Shown in pieces: positions 17,090 through 25,027 of a DNA stretch of 42,376 bases. This DNA comes from WRKB01 sp031551145 (lineage in GTDB: Bacteria > Desulfobacterota > Desulfovibrionia > Desulfovibrionales > Desulfovibrionaceae). The notes beneath the pieces were generated by a model. That model ran no database searches. It was not told where the DNA came from and worked only from the letters and a program-made list of their open reading frames with translations. Where the stretch lies: NCBI GenBank assembly GCA_031551145.1, contig JAVBNZ010000040.1, positions 1-42,376 of the forward strand. The letters run 5' to 3'. Numbering within the stretch: position 1 is the first letter of the stretch; each line of letters opens with the position of its first letter. A program made the translations under genes and the position numbers.

Positions 17090-17160
17090 GCGCATGCGTC
17101 CTTCATGTTTATTTTCCCCTTATCCTGCGTGCAGCGCGGGTAGTTTATTATTTTTTCCCC

Positions 17161-17312
17161 GAATGAAGGGTGGTTTTTCGCGTCAGGCAAGGCGAACAAG
17201 CCGGCAATCCCGGTGGAACGGATTTGCCTACGCAAATCGAGTTCCACCGGACAAAATTCATCCAAAATCACCGGGCCTGACGAAGCATCACGCGAAAAGA
17301 CGCCCTTCATTC
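17161..17312. repeat. Inverted-repeat element copy B, overlapping GT2 stop codon
   Basis: Left arm 17161-17188 (GAATGAAGGG ... TTTTTCGCGTCAGGC) pairs with right arm 17275-17312, which read on the - strand is GAATGAAGGGCGTCTTTTCG followed by CGTGATGCTTCGTCAGGC. The right arm has a 10-nt extra block GATGCTTCGT not present in the left. Between them is a second, perfect nested hairpin at 17210-17250: CCGGTGGAAC/GTTCCACCGG enclosing GATTTGC/GCAAATC. The TGA of the GT2 gene (17307-17309) lies inside the arm. The longer arm comes first relative to that gene. Confidence 0.75.
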
Positions 17313-18947
17313 TTCTCCTGAACGGTGCAGAATATCCGCCAGCAAGGCTTCGTGCTCCGCGATCCGGATTGCATCGAACTGTTCACGCGTATAGCGCATC
17401 TGCAACTTGAACATGTTGGCCTGGGAACCGGCGAGCTGCGCGTCCGCGCCCGGCCCGTACGTGCCGGTGCGCCGAAAGTGCGGAATGCGCAGATGCCCCT
17501 GGTAGACGGGCATGTCGCCGCGCATGACGTGGCGCAGATCGTGCTCGAAATCGTCGAACTGGCTGGGGGAATAGCGTATGTCGAAAAGCCCGGTCTCGAG
17601 CAATGCTTCGCGCCGGAAAAGATGGCAGCAGCCGGTGACCGAGGCGCAGGGCCGCATATAGCTGAACTGCCCGTAATCCTGCGCGGCCTGGATGTGCAGG
17701 GTGGAGACGGCAAAGCGCTGCGCGTAGCGTTCCGGGGCCTCGGGCCGCCCGTCGGGGGCATCGCCGGGAGTGAGATGGAATTCGGCGCACTGGATCATGT
17801 GCGGCCGGTCGTGATCGACCACCCGGCAGCCGAAAACGCCGTTCTCGGGATACGCGGCCAGGGCGGCCCCGAAAACGCGCAGCCAGTCGGGCGGCAGGGC
17901 GATATCGTCATCCAGAAAGACGATATGGTCATATTCCCGGACCCAAGGCTGACTGAGCAGCCAGTTGCGGGCCGCCGGCGCGCCGATGTTGCAGGGCAGG
18001 CGCAACGTGGAAAGGCGCGGGGCGAAACGCTGCTCCCAGGCGGCGAGCATGTCCGGGGTATGGTCGGTGGAGCCGTTGTCCAGCGCCATGATGTCGGCCC
18101 CGCCGATTTCCGAGACCGCCAGGGAGGCGAGAACGGCGTCGAGCAGGTCCGCCTTGTTCCAACTGTAGAGCAGGATGATATTCCTGCCGGGCGGAAGTTC
18201 GCCGGGCAGATGCCGGCCCCGGCGCAGATCGTCGCAACGCAGGAAAAGTTGGACATGCCAGGGCCGGACGGCCAGGGCCGCCTCCCAATGGTGCAGGGCT
18301 TCGTCCGTCTTTCCGGCGCGGAAAAAGCACTCGCCCAGGCGCATGCGCCGGGCGGGCAGGGGCAGGGCGCGTACGGCGGCCATGTGATGCCGCAGGCTCA
18401 GGGGAAGCTCGCCGCGCAGCAGGGCGGCGTCGCCTTTGAGCAGATCGAGGACGGGCTGCGGCAGGTCGCGGGCTTCGGCCAGACGTTCCTCCAGCCAGGG
18501 CAGGTCGTGGGCGCTGCCCAGGCGCACGGCCTGCTGAAGCCAATACCCGTTGCCCGGTTCGTTCCGGCAGCGTTGCGCGATGAAATCGAGCAGACCCTCG
18601 TCGTCGCGCGCGGCGGCGAGTTGCTGCAGTTCGCCCAGATCCGGCGGGATGCGCTGGGCGTTTTTGATTGCGGCAAGCAGACGGAGCAGAGAAGCGGGCA
18701 GGCAGGGCAGGCAGGCGTGCAGTTCCAGCAAAGAATTGACGCAGTTGAGATCCAGCGGATTTTCTTCCCAGGCCTGCAGCAGTGCCTCGCGCGCAAAGGC
18801 GGCCGGGGAAAAATCTCCGTTCCCGCTTCCATCGCCGGCAAGCTCCAACGCCGTGTTCGCCAGGGCGTACAACTGCGCCCTGCCCACGCAGCCCTGGAGC
18901 AGGGGGAGGAGCAGGGGCCGGGGAACGGAACGCCAATGAAACGCCAT
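17307..18947 (-). CDS. TPR-containing GT2 glycosyltransferase
   Basis: A 546-residue protein. The first roughly 245 residues are helical, with TPR-like units (LRLGECFFRAGKTDEALHHWEAALAVRP). From about 254 a GT-A/GT2 domain follows: NIILLYSWNKADLLDAVLAS, IMALDNGSTDHTPDML, NIGAPAARNWLL and the metal-binding VFLDDDIALPPDW at about residue 345. Later GCCHLFRREALLETGLFD and FDDFEHDLRH complete the acceptor side. It is a cytoplasmic transferase, perhaps for surface or flagellar protein glycosylation since TPR-GT fusions often modify proteins (inference). It lies upstream of glf on the same strand, with copy B of the repeat between. Start ATG 18947 is the first good Met. Confidence 0.88.
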   Translation of the reverse strand: MAFHWRSVPRPLLLPLLQGCVGRAQLYALANTALELAGDGSGNGDFSPAAFAREALLQAWEENPLDLNCVNSLLELHACLPCLPASLLRLLAAIKNAQRIPPDLGELQQLAAARDDEGLLDFIAQRCRNEPGNGYWLQQAVRLGSAHDLPWLEERLAEARDLPQPVLDLLKGDAALLRGELPLSLRHHMAAVRALPLPARRMRLGECFFRAGKTDEALHHWEAALAVRPWHVQLFLRCDDLRRGRHLPGELPPGRNIILLYSWNKADLLDAVLASLAVSEIGGADIMALDNGSTDHTPDMLAAWEQRFAPRLSTLRLPCNIGAPAARNWLLSQPWVREYDHIVFLDDDIALPPDWLRVFGAALAAYPENGVFGCRVVDHDRPHMIQCAEFHLTPGDAPDGRPEAPERYAQRFAVSTLHIQAAQDYGQFSYMRPCASVTGCCHLFRREALLETGLFDIRYSPSQFDDFEHDLRHVMRGDMPVYQGHLRIPHFRRTGTYGPGADAQLAGSQANMFKLQMRYTREQFDAIRIAEHEALLADILHRSGEE

Positions 18948-19104
18948 GCCTGTTCCTGGTTGACTTTGAAACGCCCGCCACGTTTATGTTTTGCGCTCCA
19001 AGCAATACCGCATCGTCCGCCGAAGGGAAAGTCAATTTGCGCGGCGCAACATGAAAAGAATTTTTCACATTTTTGTTAATAATCGGCAATATGCGTTTTT
19101 TCCA

Positions 19105-19132
19105 TTGACAGTAGCAAAAAAAATCATACGAT
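19105..19132 (+). promoter_or_regulatory. Sigma70-type promoter for gdhA
   Basis: TTGACA (19105-19110) is a perfect -35 box, followed after 16 bp by TACGAT (19127-19132), 4 of 6 to the -10 consensus. The spacer is A-rich and the whole region is conspicuously AT-rich. It lies about 60 nt upstream of the gdhA ATG. Confidence 0.65.
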
Positions 19133-19193
19133 GCTCTTCGCTTCCCCTTTCGATTACGAAAATTGTCAAACCAGGCAACACAAGGAAAACCTC

Positions 19194-20546
19194 ATGTCCT
19201 ACGCCCAAGAGCTGCTGGCCAGAGCTGTCCAGATGAATCCGAACGAAACCGAGTTCCACCAGGCCGTGGAAGAAGTGCTGCTCTCCCTGGAACCTCTCTT
19301 CGAACGGGAGTCCAAGTACAAAAAATATCGTGTGGGCGAACGCATCATCGAGCCGGAACGCCAGATCATCTTCCGCGTGCCCTGGATTGACGACAAGGGC
19401 GAAATGCGCGTCAACCGCGGCTTCCGCATCCAGTACAACTCCGCGCTCGGCCCCTACAAGGGCGGCTTCCGCTTCCACCCCAGCGTAAACCAGGGTATCC
19501 TCAAGTTTCTGGGCTTTGAGCAGATCTTCAAAAACTCCCTCACCGGTCTGGCCATAGGCGGCGCGAAGGGCGGCTGCAACTTCGACCCCAAGGGAAAATC
19601 CGACAACGAAATCATGCGGTTCTGCCAGTCCTTCATCACCGAGCTTTTTCGCTATCTCGGCCCGGTCACCGACGTGCCCGCCGGCGACATCGGCGTGGGC
19701 GCGCGCGAAATCGGCTACATGTACGGCCAGTACAAGCGCCTGACCACCCGCTACGAAGGCTTCATCACCGGCAAGAACATCAAGTGGGGCGGTTCGCTCG
19801 GACGCACCGAAGCCACCGGTTACGGCTCCGTCTACATGGCCGAGAACATGCTCAAGGCGCGCGGCGAGTCCCTTGAAGGCGCGACCTGCACCGTGTCCGG
19901 CTCCGGCAACGTGGCCATCTACACCGTGGACAAGCTGTATCAGTACGGCGCGAAACCCGTCACGGTCAGCGATTCCCAGGGCATGATCCACCACGCCGCC
20001 GGCATACGCCTCGACGTGCTCAAACAGGTCAAGGAAGTGGAGCGCGCCCGCCTCACCCGCTATGCCGAGCTCTGCAGGGACGCCGTCTACATCCCCGTCG
20101 AATCCTACCCCAAGGATCGCAACGCCGTGTGGTCCGTGCCCTGCCGCGCCGCCTTCCCCAGCGCCACCCAGAACGAACTCAACGGAGAAGACGCCAAGCA
20201 GCTCCTCGCCAACGGCTGCGCCCTGGTCTGCGAAGGCGCCAACATGCCCTCCACCCTCAGGGCGGTGGAAGCCTTCCTCGCGGCCGGCATCGCCTATGCC
20301 CCCGGCAAGGCCGCCAACGCGGGCGGCGTGGCCACCAGCCAGCTCGAAATGGCCCAGAACGCCGGCATGCAGCAGTGGAGCTTCGAGGAAGTGGACGCCA
20401 GGCTCAAGGGCGTCATGAGCCGTATTTTCCAAACCATGCACGAAACCGCCAAGGATTTCGGCCGGCCCGGCAATTATGTGCTCGGCGCGAATATCGCCGG
20501 CTTCCGCAAGGTTGCGGATGCCATGATCGAACAGGGCGTGGTGTAA
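19194..20546 (+). CDS. gdhA: NADP-type glutamate dehydrogenase
   Basis: 450 residues, typical of the hexameric bacterial enzyme that reductively aminates 2-oxoglutarate with ammonia. Visible motifs are GPYKGGFRFHPSVN (substrate Lys), GLAIGGAKGG (catalytic Lys region), TDVPAGDIGVGAREIGYM (catalytic Asp), TGYGSVYMAENML and the dinucleotide fold CTVSGSGNVA. AAGGA at 19182-19186 lies 7 nt before ATG 19194; the frame is open further upstream but without support. It has its own promoter just upstream and stands alone. An inverted-repeat element begins 5 nt after its stop, followed by a structured region and an intrinsic terminator. NADP rather than NAD use is inferred from overall similarity. Confidence 0.95.
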   Translation: MSYAQELLARAVQMNPNETEFHQAVEEVLLSLEPLFERESKYKKYRVGERIIEPERQIIFRVPWIDDKGEMRVNRGFRIQYNSALGPYKGGFRFHPSVNQGILKFLGFEQIFKNSLTGLAIGGAKGGCNFDPKGKSDNEIMRFCQSFITELFRYLGPVTDVPAGDIGVGAREIGYMYGQYKRLTTRYEGFITGKNIKWGGSLGRTEATGYGSVYMAENMLKARGESLEGATCTVSGSGNVAIYTVDKLYQYGAKPVTVSDSQGMIHHAAGIRLDVLKQVKEVERARLTRYAELCRDAVYIPVESYPKDRNAVWSVPCRAAFPSATQNELNGEDAKQLLANGCALVCEGANMPSTLRAVEAFLAAGIAYAPGKAANAGGVATSQLEMAQNAGMQQWSFEEVDARLKGVMSRIFQTMHETAKDFGRPGNYVLGANIAGFRKVADAMIEQGVV

Positions 20547-20551
20547 CTGAC

Positions 20552-20682
20552 GATGAAAGGCGTCTTTTCGCGTGATGCTTTGTCGGGCTTCGCTTTTTGT
20601 TTCGGGGGCGGACTGAAGAGTCCTGCCCGCCGAAACAAAAAGCTCGCCCTCCTCGCCTGACGCGAAAATTCGCCTTTCATTC
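20552..20682. repeat. Inverted-repeat element copy C, 3' of gdhA
   Basis: Left arm 20552-20588: ATGAAAGGCG, then TTTTCGCGT, a 10-nt block GATGCTTTGT, then CGGGC. The right arm 20655-20682, read on the - strand, is ATGAAAGGCG .. TTTTCGCGT then CAGGC without the 10-nt block. The interior holds a perfect 14-bp stem GCTTTTTGTTTCGG/CCGAAACAAAAAGC (20592-20605 and 20630-20643) capped by GGACT-GAAG-AGTCC. It begins 5 nt after the gdhA stop, with the longer arm first. The cap is nearly the same in copy D. Confidence 0.78.
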
Positions 20683-20718
20683 AAAAGCCCAAGGGGCAAA
20701 CAATTTTTTGAAATTCTT

Positions 20719-20787
20719 TTGCGGCGACAGTCCGGGGAGCGCAGCGACGCACCCTCGCCCATCCCGCTCCCGGGCGTAATGCCGCAA
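20719..20787 (+). ncRNA. Candidate structured RNA downstream of gdhA
   Basis: This stretch lies in the 353-base gap between gdhA and the convergent desulfhydrase-like gene. It folds by eye into coaxial stems: TTGCGGC (20719-20725) with GCCGCAA (20781-20787), and GTCCGGGGAGCG (20730-20741) with CGCTCCCGGGC (20765-20775), the latter 11 bp with one bulge and one G-U pair, closing a loop of about 23 nt. An intrinsic terminator follows directly. I know no family it matches. It may be a small RNA, part of the gdhA 3'-UTR, or a remnant of a larger repeat. Confidence 0.3.
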
Positions 20788-20789
20788 CA

Positions 20790-20818
20790 GAGGCCGTCTC
20801 TTAGGGCGGCCTCTTTTA
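20790..20818 (+). terminator. Intrinsic terminator
   Basis: GAGGCCG (20790-20796) and CGGCCTC (20807-20813) form a 7-bp G+C-rich stem with a 10-nt loop, followed at once by TTTTATT on the + strand. It would end transcripts from gdhA or from the structured region just before it. Confidence 0.75.
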
Positions 20819-20860
20819 TTGCCGCAATAAAGCGTCCGTTTTTTCCAGTATATCTCAGTT

Positions 20861-20890
20861 GGGGAGGGACTTTTTTAAAAGTCCCTCCCC
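20861..20890. terminator. Long perfect hairpin between convergent genes
   Basis: GGGGAGGGACTTTT (20861-20874) pairs perfectly with AAAAGTCCCTCCCC (20877-20890) around a 2-nt loop, a 14-bp stem. It lies 10 nt beyond the stop of the - strand desulfhydrase-like gene. No U-run follows the stem on either strand, but the A/T pairs at the top and the position suggest a bidirectional transcription stop or an mRNA 3'-end stabiliser. Confidence 0.55.
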
Positions 20891-20899
20891 TGTAAATTC

Positions 20900-21895
20900 T
20901 TAGAAGCTTTCCAGATACGCGTACAGCGCGGGAGAGCCGCCGGTGTGGAGGAAGACCACATCCGCGCCCCTGGGGAAATAATCCTTGCGGACAAGGTCGA
21001 TGAGACCGGCCATGGCTTTGCCGGAGTACACGGGGTCGAGCAGGATGCCCTCGGTGCGGGCAAGAAGCTGGACGGCTTCGACCATGCCGGCCGTGGGCAG
21101 GGAATAGCCGGGGCCGACATAGTCGCCGAAGCAGGTGACGGCGGAGGCGGGAACATACCCGGTCACGCCGGCGAGTTCCGCTGTGGCGCAGGCGAGTTTG
21201 TGAACAATCTCCTCCTGCACTTCCTTCTTGCGGCTGACGTTCATGCCCAGGACGGGAATGCCCGCGTTGGTGCCGAGCATGCCGGTGAGAATGCCGGCGT
21301 GGGTTCCGGCGCTGCCGCTGGGCACGACTAGGGTGTGAATGTTCAGACCGCGGCGGAAAAGCTGCTCCATAAGTTCCTGAGCGCAGGCGACATAGCCCAG
21401 GGCGCCCAGGGCGTTGGACGCGCCGCCGGGAATGACGTAGGGCTTGCGGCCGCGCATTCTCAGGCGTTCGGCCAGTTTTTCCATTTCCTCGAGCATGGGG
21501 GTGCCGCCCGGCACCACGCTGATGCTGTCTACGTTGAGCAGGCGGAAAAGGAAGTTGTTGCCGGAAGCGTCATGCCGATAACTGTCCTTGACGCGTTCCT
21601 CAAGCACGAGGTGGCATTCCAGCCCTTCCTTCCGGGCCCAGGAAAGGGTGAGCCGGCAATGGTTGGATTGCACCGCGCCGCAGGTGACGAGCGAATCCGC
21701 CCCCTTGGCCAGGGCGTCGGCTATGCAGAAGTCGAGCTTGCGGGTTTTGTTGCCGCCGGCGCAGCCGGGCAGAAGGTCGTCGCGCTTGATGTGGATGCGC
21801 ACCTTGCCGCCCAGGGCTTCGGAAAAGCTTTTGGCCTCCTCAAGGGGAGTGGGTTCCTGCACATATCCCCGACGGGGGAATTTCGCCAGATTCAT
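20900..21895 (-). CDS. dcyD: D-cysteine desulfhydrase / ACC-deaminase-family PLP enzyme
   Basis: 331 residues, fold type II PLP enzyme. It starts FPRRGYVQEPTPLEEAKSFS and has IHIKRDDLLPGCAGGNKTRK with the Schiff-base Lys at residue 50, then TCGAVQSNHCRLT and VPSGSAGTHAGILTG. DcyD converts D-cysteine to pyruvate, ammonia and sulfide; the related ACC deaminase opens 1-aminocyclopropane-carboxylate. Overall similarity favours the D-cysteine group, but the substrate is not certain. In a sulfidogenic organism it may serve detoxification or amino-acid use (inference). AAGGAG lies about 9 nt before the ATG at 21895. It is 53 nt downstream of gpsA on the same strand, so co-transcription is possible. 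Confidence 0.85.
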   Translation of the reverse strand: MNLAKFPRRGYVQEPTPLEEAKSFSEALGGKVRIHIKRDDLLPGCAGGNKTRKLDFCIADALAKGADSLVTCGAVQSNHCRLTLSWARKEGLECHLVLEERVKDSYRHDASGNNFLFRLLNVDSISVVPGGTPMLEEMEKLAERLRMRGRKPYVIPGGASNALGALGYVACAQELMEQLFRRGLNIHTLVVPSGSAGTHAGILTGMLGTNAGIPVLGMNVSRKKEVQEEIVHKLACATAELAGVTGYVPASAVTCFGDYVGPGYSLPTAGMVEAVQLLARTEGILLDPVYSGKAMAGLIDLVRKDYFPRGADVVFLHTGGSPALYAYLESF

Positions 21896-21948
21896 GAGAA
21901 CAACTCCTTCATAGGGTGGGAACAGTTGGCGGTTACATTGAGGGTTTC

Positions 21949-22956
21949 TTATTCTTCTTTGAGTTCGCGCAGCATCAGATCCCGCACGGCCTCTTTCGGC
22001 GTACGCTCCCCGCGCAGGAGGGAGCAGATCGCGGCCGTGATGGGAGCCTCAATGCCGTGGGACAGGGCCAGTTCGCGCACGGCCGGGGCGCTCTGCACGC
22101 CTTCCGCCGTGGAGCCGAGTTGCGCGAGAATGCTTTCCAGCGCCTCGCCCCGCGCCAGGGCCAGCCCCACCCGGCGGTTGCGCGAAAGGTCGCCGGTGCA
22201 GGTCAGCACCAGATCCCCCAGGCCGGAAAGGCCCATAAACGTACCGGGCCGCGCGCCCAGGGCGACGCCCAGGCGGCTTATTTCGGCAAGGCCGCGCGTG
22301 ATCAGCGCGGCGCGGGCGTTGTGGCCCAGATCCAGGCCGTCGCAGAGGCCGGCGGCGATGGCGATGACGTTTTTCACAGCCCCGCCGAATTCCGCGCCCG
22401 TCACGTCCGCGCCGGCGTAGCAGCGAAAAGTCGGCGTGGAAAAGGCCCGGCACAGGCGCATGGCCGTGCGCTCGTCCTCACAGGCCAACACCACGGCCGT
22501 GGGTTTGCCCCTGATCACCTCGTCCGCGAAAGAGGGGCCGGAAAGCATCACATAGCGGAAATCAAGCGAAGGCAGCGCTTCCCGCGCCAGACGGCTCATG
22601 GGCAGCAAGGTTCCCGGCTCCAGGCCCTTGGAGGCGTTGACCAGCGTGACCCCCGGCGCGAAACGCGCGCCGACGGCACCCAGAAAGCCGCGCAGGTTCC
22701 GGCAGGGCACGGCCGTCAGCACGCTGTCGCGGCCGGCGAAAACCTCCGGGTCGCGGGAAGCCGTCAGGGCCGGATGCAGGGCAAGGCCGGGCAGGTAGCG
22801 GGGATTTTCATGCCGCTCGTTGACAGCGGCAACAACCTCTTCCGAACGGCCCCACAGCACGGTTTCGTGCCCGTTGCCCGCCAAAAGATGCGCCAGGGCC
22901 GTGCCCCAGCTTCCGGCGCCGGCCACGGCTATGCGCAGGCGTTTTTTTTCAGCCAT
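21949..22956 (-). CDS. gpsA: Glycerol-3-phosphate dehydrogenase [NAD(P)+]
   Basis: 335 residues, the usual length. It reduces dihydroxyacetone phosphate to sn-glycerol 3-phosphate for phospholipid synthesis. The N-terminal dinucleotide fold is IAVAGAGSWGTALAHLLAGNGH. Further on are LVNASKGLEPGTLLPMS, LSGPSFADEVIRGKPTAVVL, GAVKNVIAIAAGLCDGLDLGHNARAALITRGL (catalytic Lys in AVKN) and FMGLSGLGDLVLTCTG. The Met at 22956 has AGGAA a few nt upstream; the frame stays open far beyond, antisense to hemL, which is only a high-G+C shadow. It is divergent from the AhbB-HemL gene across a 141-bp gap. Confidence 0.95.
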   Translation of the reverse strand: MAEKKRLRIAVAGAGSWGTALAHLLAGNGHETVLWGRSEEVVAAVNERHENPRYLPGLALHPALTASRDPEVFAGRDSVLTAVPCRNLRGFLGAVGARFAPGVTLVNASKGLEPGTLLPMSRLAREALPSLDFRYVMLSGPSFADEVIRGKPTAVVLACEDERTAMRLCRAFSTPTFRCYAGADVTGAEFGGAVKNVIAIAAGLCDGLDLGHNARAALITRGLAEISRLGVALGARPGTFMGLSGLGDLVLTCTGDLSRNRRVGLALARGEALESILAQLGSTAEGVQSAPAVRELALSHGIEAPITAAICSLLRGERTPKEAVRDLMLRELKEE

Positions 22957-22970
22957 ATGCTTTCCTGATG

Positions 22971-22990
22971 ATCTGAACTTTGTTTCAGAT
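22971..22990. promoter_or_regulatory. Inverted repeat in the gpsA / ahbB-hemL divergent gap
   Basis: ATCTGAA (22971-22977) and TTCAGAT (22984-22990) form a perfect 7-bp inverted repeat with a 6-nt spacer, 15 nt upstream of the gpsA start and 108 nt upstream of the AhbB-HemL start. It could be an operator or a 5'-UTR hairpin of gpsA; no regulator can be named. Confidence 0.3.
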
Positions 22991-23097
22991 ACACCGGAAA
23001 GCGGCTCCCGATCAACCGACGTCCGGGCGGGTTCGCGGGCGAAATCTCCTTCTCTCCTTGCGTTGCGTCGCGCATAGCGATAAAGATTTTTTTCACC

Positions 23098-24873
23098 ATG
23101 AAAGATGCTTCGCCCCCTATCTTCACCGACGCCGAACTGACCGTGCTGCGCATCGTGCAGGACAATCTGCCCGATTCCCTCACGCCCTATGCCGAAATCG
23201 CGCGCGAAGCCGGCCTGACGGAGGCCGAGGTTATCGCCTTTCTGGCGCGCCTGAAGGAAGAAGGCGCAATCCGCCGCTTCGGCGCGAGCATCAAGCACCA
23301 GAAAACCGTGTGGAAGCACAACAGCATGGTGGCCTGGCGCATTGACGACGCTCTGGTGGACGCGGCCGGCGAACACGCGGCCGCGCATCCCAACATCTCG
23401 CACTGCTACCACAGGCCGAGCACCGCGCCGGACTGGCCCTACACGCTTTTTACCATGATCCACGGGCGCAGCGCCGAGGAATGCATGCAGGTGGTCGAGG
23501 ATCTGCGCCGCGAAAGCGCGCTGGACGAATACGCCCCGCTCGACAGCCTGAAAGAACTCAAAAAAACGTCCATGACCTATTTCCCTCAGGAGACGGCCCC
23601 CATGTGCAGCGATTCGCGCAAACTCTTCGAGCGGGCGCAGAAACTCATTCCCGGCGGCGTGAACAGCCCCGTGCGCGCGTGCAGGAACGTGGACAGCGTT
23701 CCGCTGTTCATCAAGAGCGCGTCGGGCAGCCGCATCACCTCCGTGGACAAGCGGGAGTTCATCGATTACGTGCTCTCCTGGGGGCCCATGATCCTCGGCC
23801 ACGCCCATCCGGAAGTCACTGCCGCCGTCGCGCGGGCCGCGACCGAAGGAACGAGCTGGGGCGCGCCCTGCGAGGCCGAATCCGAACTGGCCGGCATGGT
23901 GATCGAGGCTCTGCCCTCGGTGGAGATGGTGCGCATGGTCAATTCCGGCACCGAAGCCACCATGAGCGCCCTGCGCCTGGCCCGCGCCGTGACCGGGCGC
24001 GCCAAGCTGGTAAAATTCGTCGGCTGCTATCACGGGCACGCCGATCCCTTTCTGGCGGCGGCAGGCTCCGGCGTGGCCACGCTTTCCCTGCCCGGCACGC
24101 CCGGCGTGCCGGCGGCCGTGGTGGCCGACACCCTGCTCGCCCCCTACAACAATCTCGGCGCCGTAAAAGAACTGTTCGAGCGCAACAGGGGCGAAGTGGC
24201 GGCAGTGATCGTCGAGCCGGTAGCCGGCAATATGGGCCTTGTGCCTCCGCTGCCGGGCTTTCTGGAAGGATTGCGCGCGCTTTGCGACGAACACGGCGCG
24301 CTGCTCATTTTCGACGAGGTCATCACCGGCTTCCGCGTGGCCTACGGCGGCGCGCAGGAGCGCTATACAATCACGCCCGACCTCACCACACTGGGCAAGA
24401 TCATCGGCGGCGGCCTGCCTGTGGGGGCATACGGCGGCAAAGCGGAATACATGCGCCGCATCGCGCCGGAGGGCGAGGTTTATCAGGCCGGCACCCTGTC
24501 CGGGAACCCTCTGGCCATGGCGGCGGGCATCACCACCCTGCGCCTGCTGAAAAAAAGCGATTACGCCGGGCTTGAAGCGCGGGTGGCCCGTTTTGCCGGG
24601 GAGCTGGAGGCCGTGCTCAAGGCCAAGGGCGTTCCGGTGCGGGTGCTCAGCCTGGCCTCCATGTTCTGCGTCTTCTTCACCGAAACGGAGATTGTGGATT
24701 TCGCCTCGGTCAAGACCGCGGATCTCGCCCTGTACACAAAATATTTCAAACAAATGCGCGATTACGGCATCTATCTGGCCCCGGCGGCCTTTGAAGCGGC
24801 CATGTGCTCCTTCGCCCACAGCGACGAAGATTTTGCCCGTACTCTGGACGCCGCGCGCAAAGTGACATTCTAG
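23098..24873 (+). CDS. hemL: Fused siroheme decarboxylase (AhbA/B-type) - glutamate-1-semialdehyde aminomutase
   Basis: A 591-residue protein read through without a stop. Residues 1-168 are a Lrp/AsnC-like siroheme decarboxylase subunit: a winged-helix start (YAEIAREAGLTEAEVIAFLA), then IRRFGASIKHQKTVWKHNSM and CYHRPSTAPDWPYTLFTMIH, the Ahb signature (AhbB more likely than AhbA). Residues 169-591 are HemL: LFERAQKLIPGGVNSPVRAC, IFDEVITGFRVAYGGAQ, and TLGKIIGGGLPVGAYGG, whose Lys is residue 266 counted from the internal Met, matching the usual PLP Lys position. HemL makes 5-aminolevulinate; Ahb decarboxylates siroheme on the siroheme-to-heme route of sulfate reducers. An internal ribosome site precedes the HemL Met. 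The TAG stop lies inside repeat copy D. Confidence 0.92.
   Translation: MKDASPPIFTDAELTVLRIVQDNLPDSLTPYAEIAREAGLTEAEVIAFLARLKEEGAIRRFGASIKHQKTVWKHNSMVAWRIDDALVDAAGEHAAAHPNISHCYHRPSTAPDWPYTLFTMIHGRSAEECMQVVEDLRRESALDEYAPLDSLKELKKTSMTYFPQETAPMCSDSRKLFERAQKLIPGGVNSPVRACRNVDSVPLFIKSASGSRITSVDKREFIDYVLSWGPMILGHAHPEVTAAVARAATEGTSWGAPCEAESELAGMVIEALPSVEMVRMVNSGTEATMSALRLARAVTGRAKLVKFVGCYHGHADPFLAAAGSGVATLSLPGTPGVPAAVVADTLLAPYNNLGAVKELFERNRGEVAAVIVEPVAGNMGLVPPLPGFLEGLRALCDEHGALLIFDEVITGFRVAYGGAQERYTITPDLTTLGKIIGGGLPVGAYGGKAEYMRRIAPEGEVYQAGTLSGNPLAMAAGITTLRLLKKSDYAGLEARVARFAGELEAVLKAKGVPVRVLSLASMFCVFFTETEIVDFASVKTADLALYTKYFKQMRDYGIYLAPAAFEAAMCSFAHSDEDFARTLDAARKVTF
23588..23604 (+). promoter_or_regulatory. 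Internal ribosome-binding site for a free HemL
   Basis: AGGAG at 23588-23592 lies 9 nt before an in-frame ATG at 23602 (MCSDSRKLFERAQ), exactly where an ordinary HemL begins. No stop codon separates it from the upstream Ahb domain. Translation could therefore start both at 23098 (fusion) and here (HemL alone). Confidence 0.6.
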
Positions 24874-24999
24874 GAAGCGGCTCATTTTGCCGTGATGCTT
24901 CGTCAGACTTTGTTTTTGCCTCCGGTCGAGGACCAAAGAGTCCACTCCCGTCGGCAAAAACGCGTCCTCCTTGCCTGACGGTAAAAGCAACCGCTTCCT
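24872..24999. repeat. Inverted-repeat element copy D, overlapping hemL stop codon
   Basis: Left arm from 24872: AGGAAGCGG, TTTTGCCGT, the 10-nt block GATGCTTCGT, then CAGAC. The right arm, ending at 24999 and read on the - strand, is AGGAAGCGG, TTTTACCGT, then CAGGC with no 10-nt block. The inner stem is GTTTTTGCC (24912-24920) with GGCAAAAAC (24953-24961), capped near GGACCAAAGAGTCC, which matches the copy C cap at 12 of 14 positions. The TAG of hemL (24871-24873) overlaps the arm. The longer arm is first relative to hemL. Confidence 0.75.
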
Positions 25000-25027
25000 G
25001 ATTCTGATCAAAAGGCTCTTACAGACT

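Noticed and set aside
17325..19079. A 584-codon + strand frame opposite the GT2 gene
   Set aside because: The - strand frame has complete TPR and GT2 motifs; the opposite frame is repetitive Gly/Gln-rich shadow.
19065..20762. A 565-codon - strand frame opposite gdhA
   Set aside because: The + strand matches glutamate dehydrogenase throughout, with promoter and ribosome site; the opposite frame is His/Gly/Val-rich shadow.
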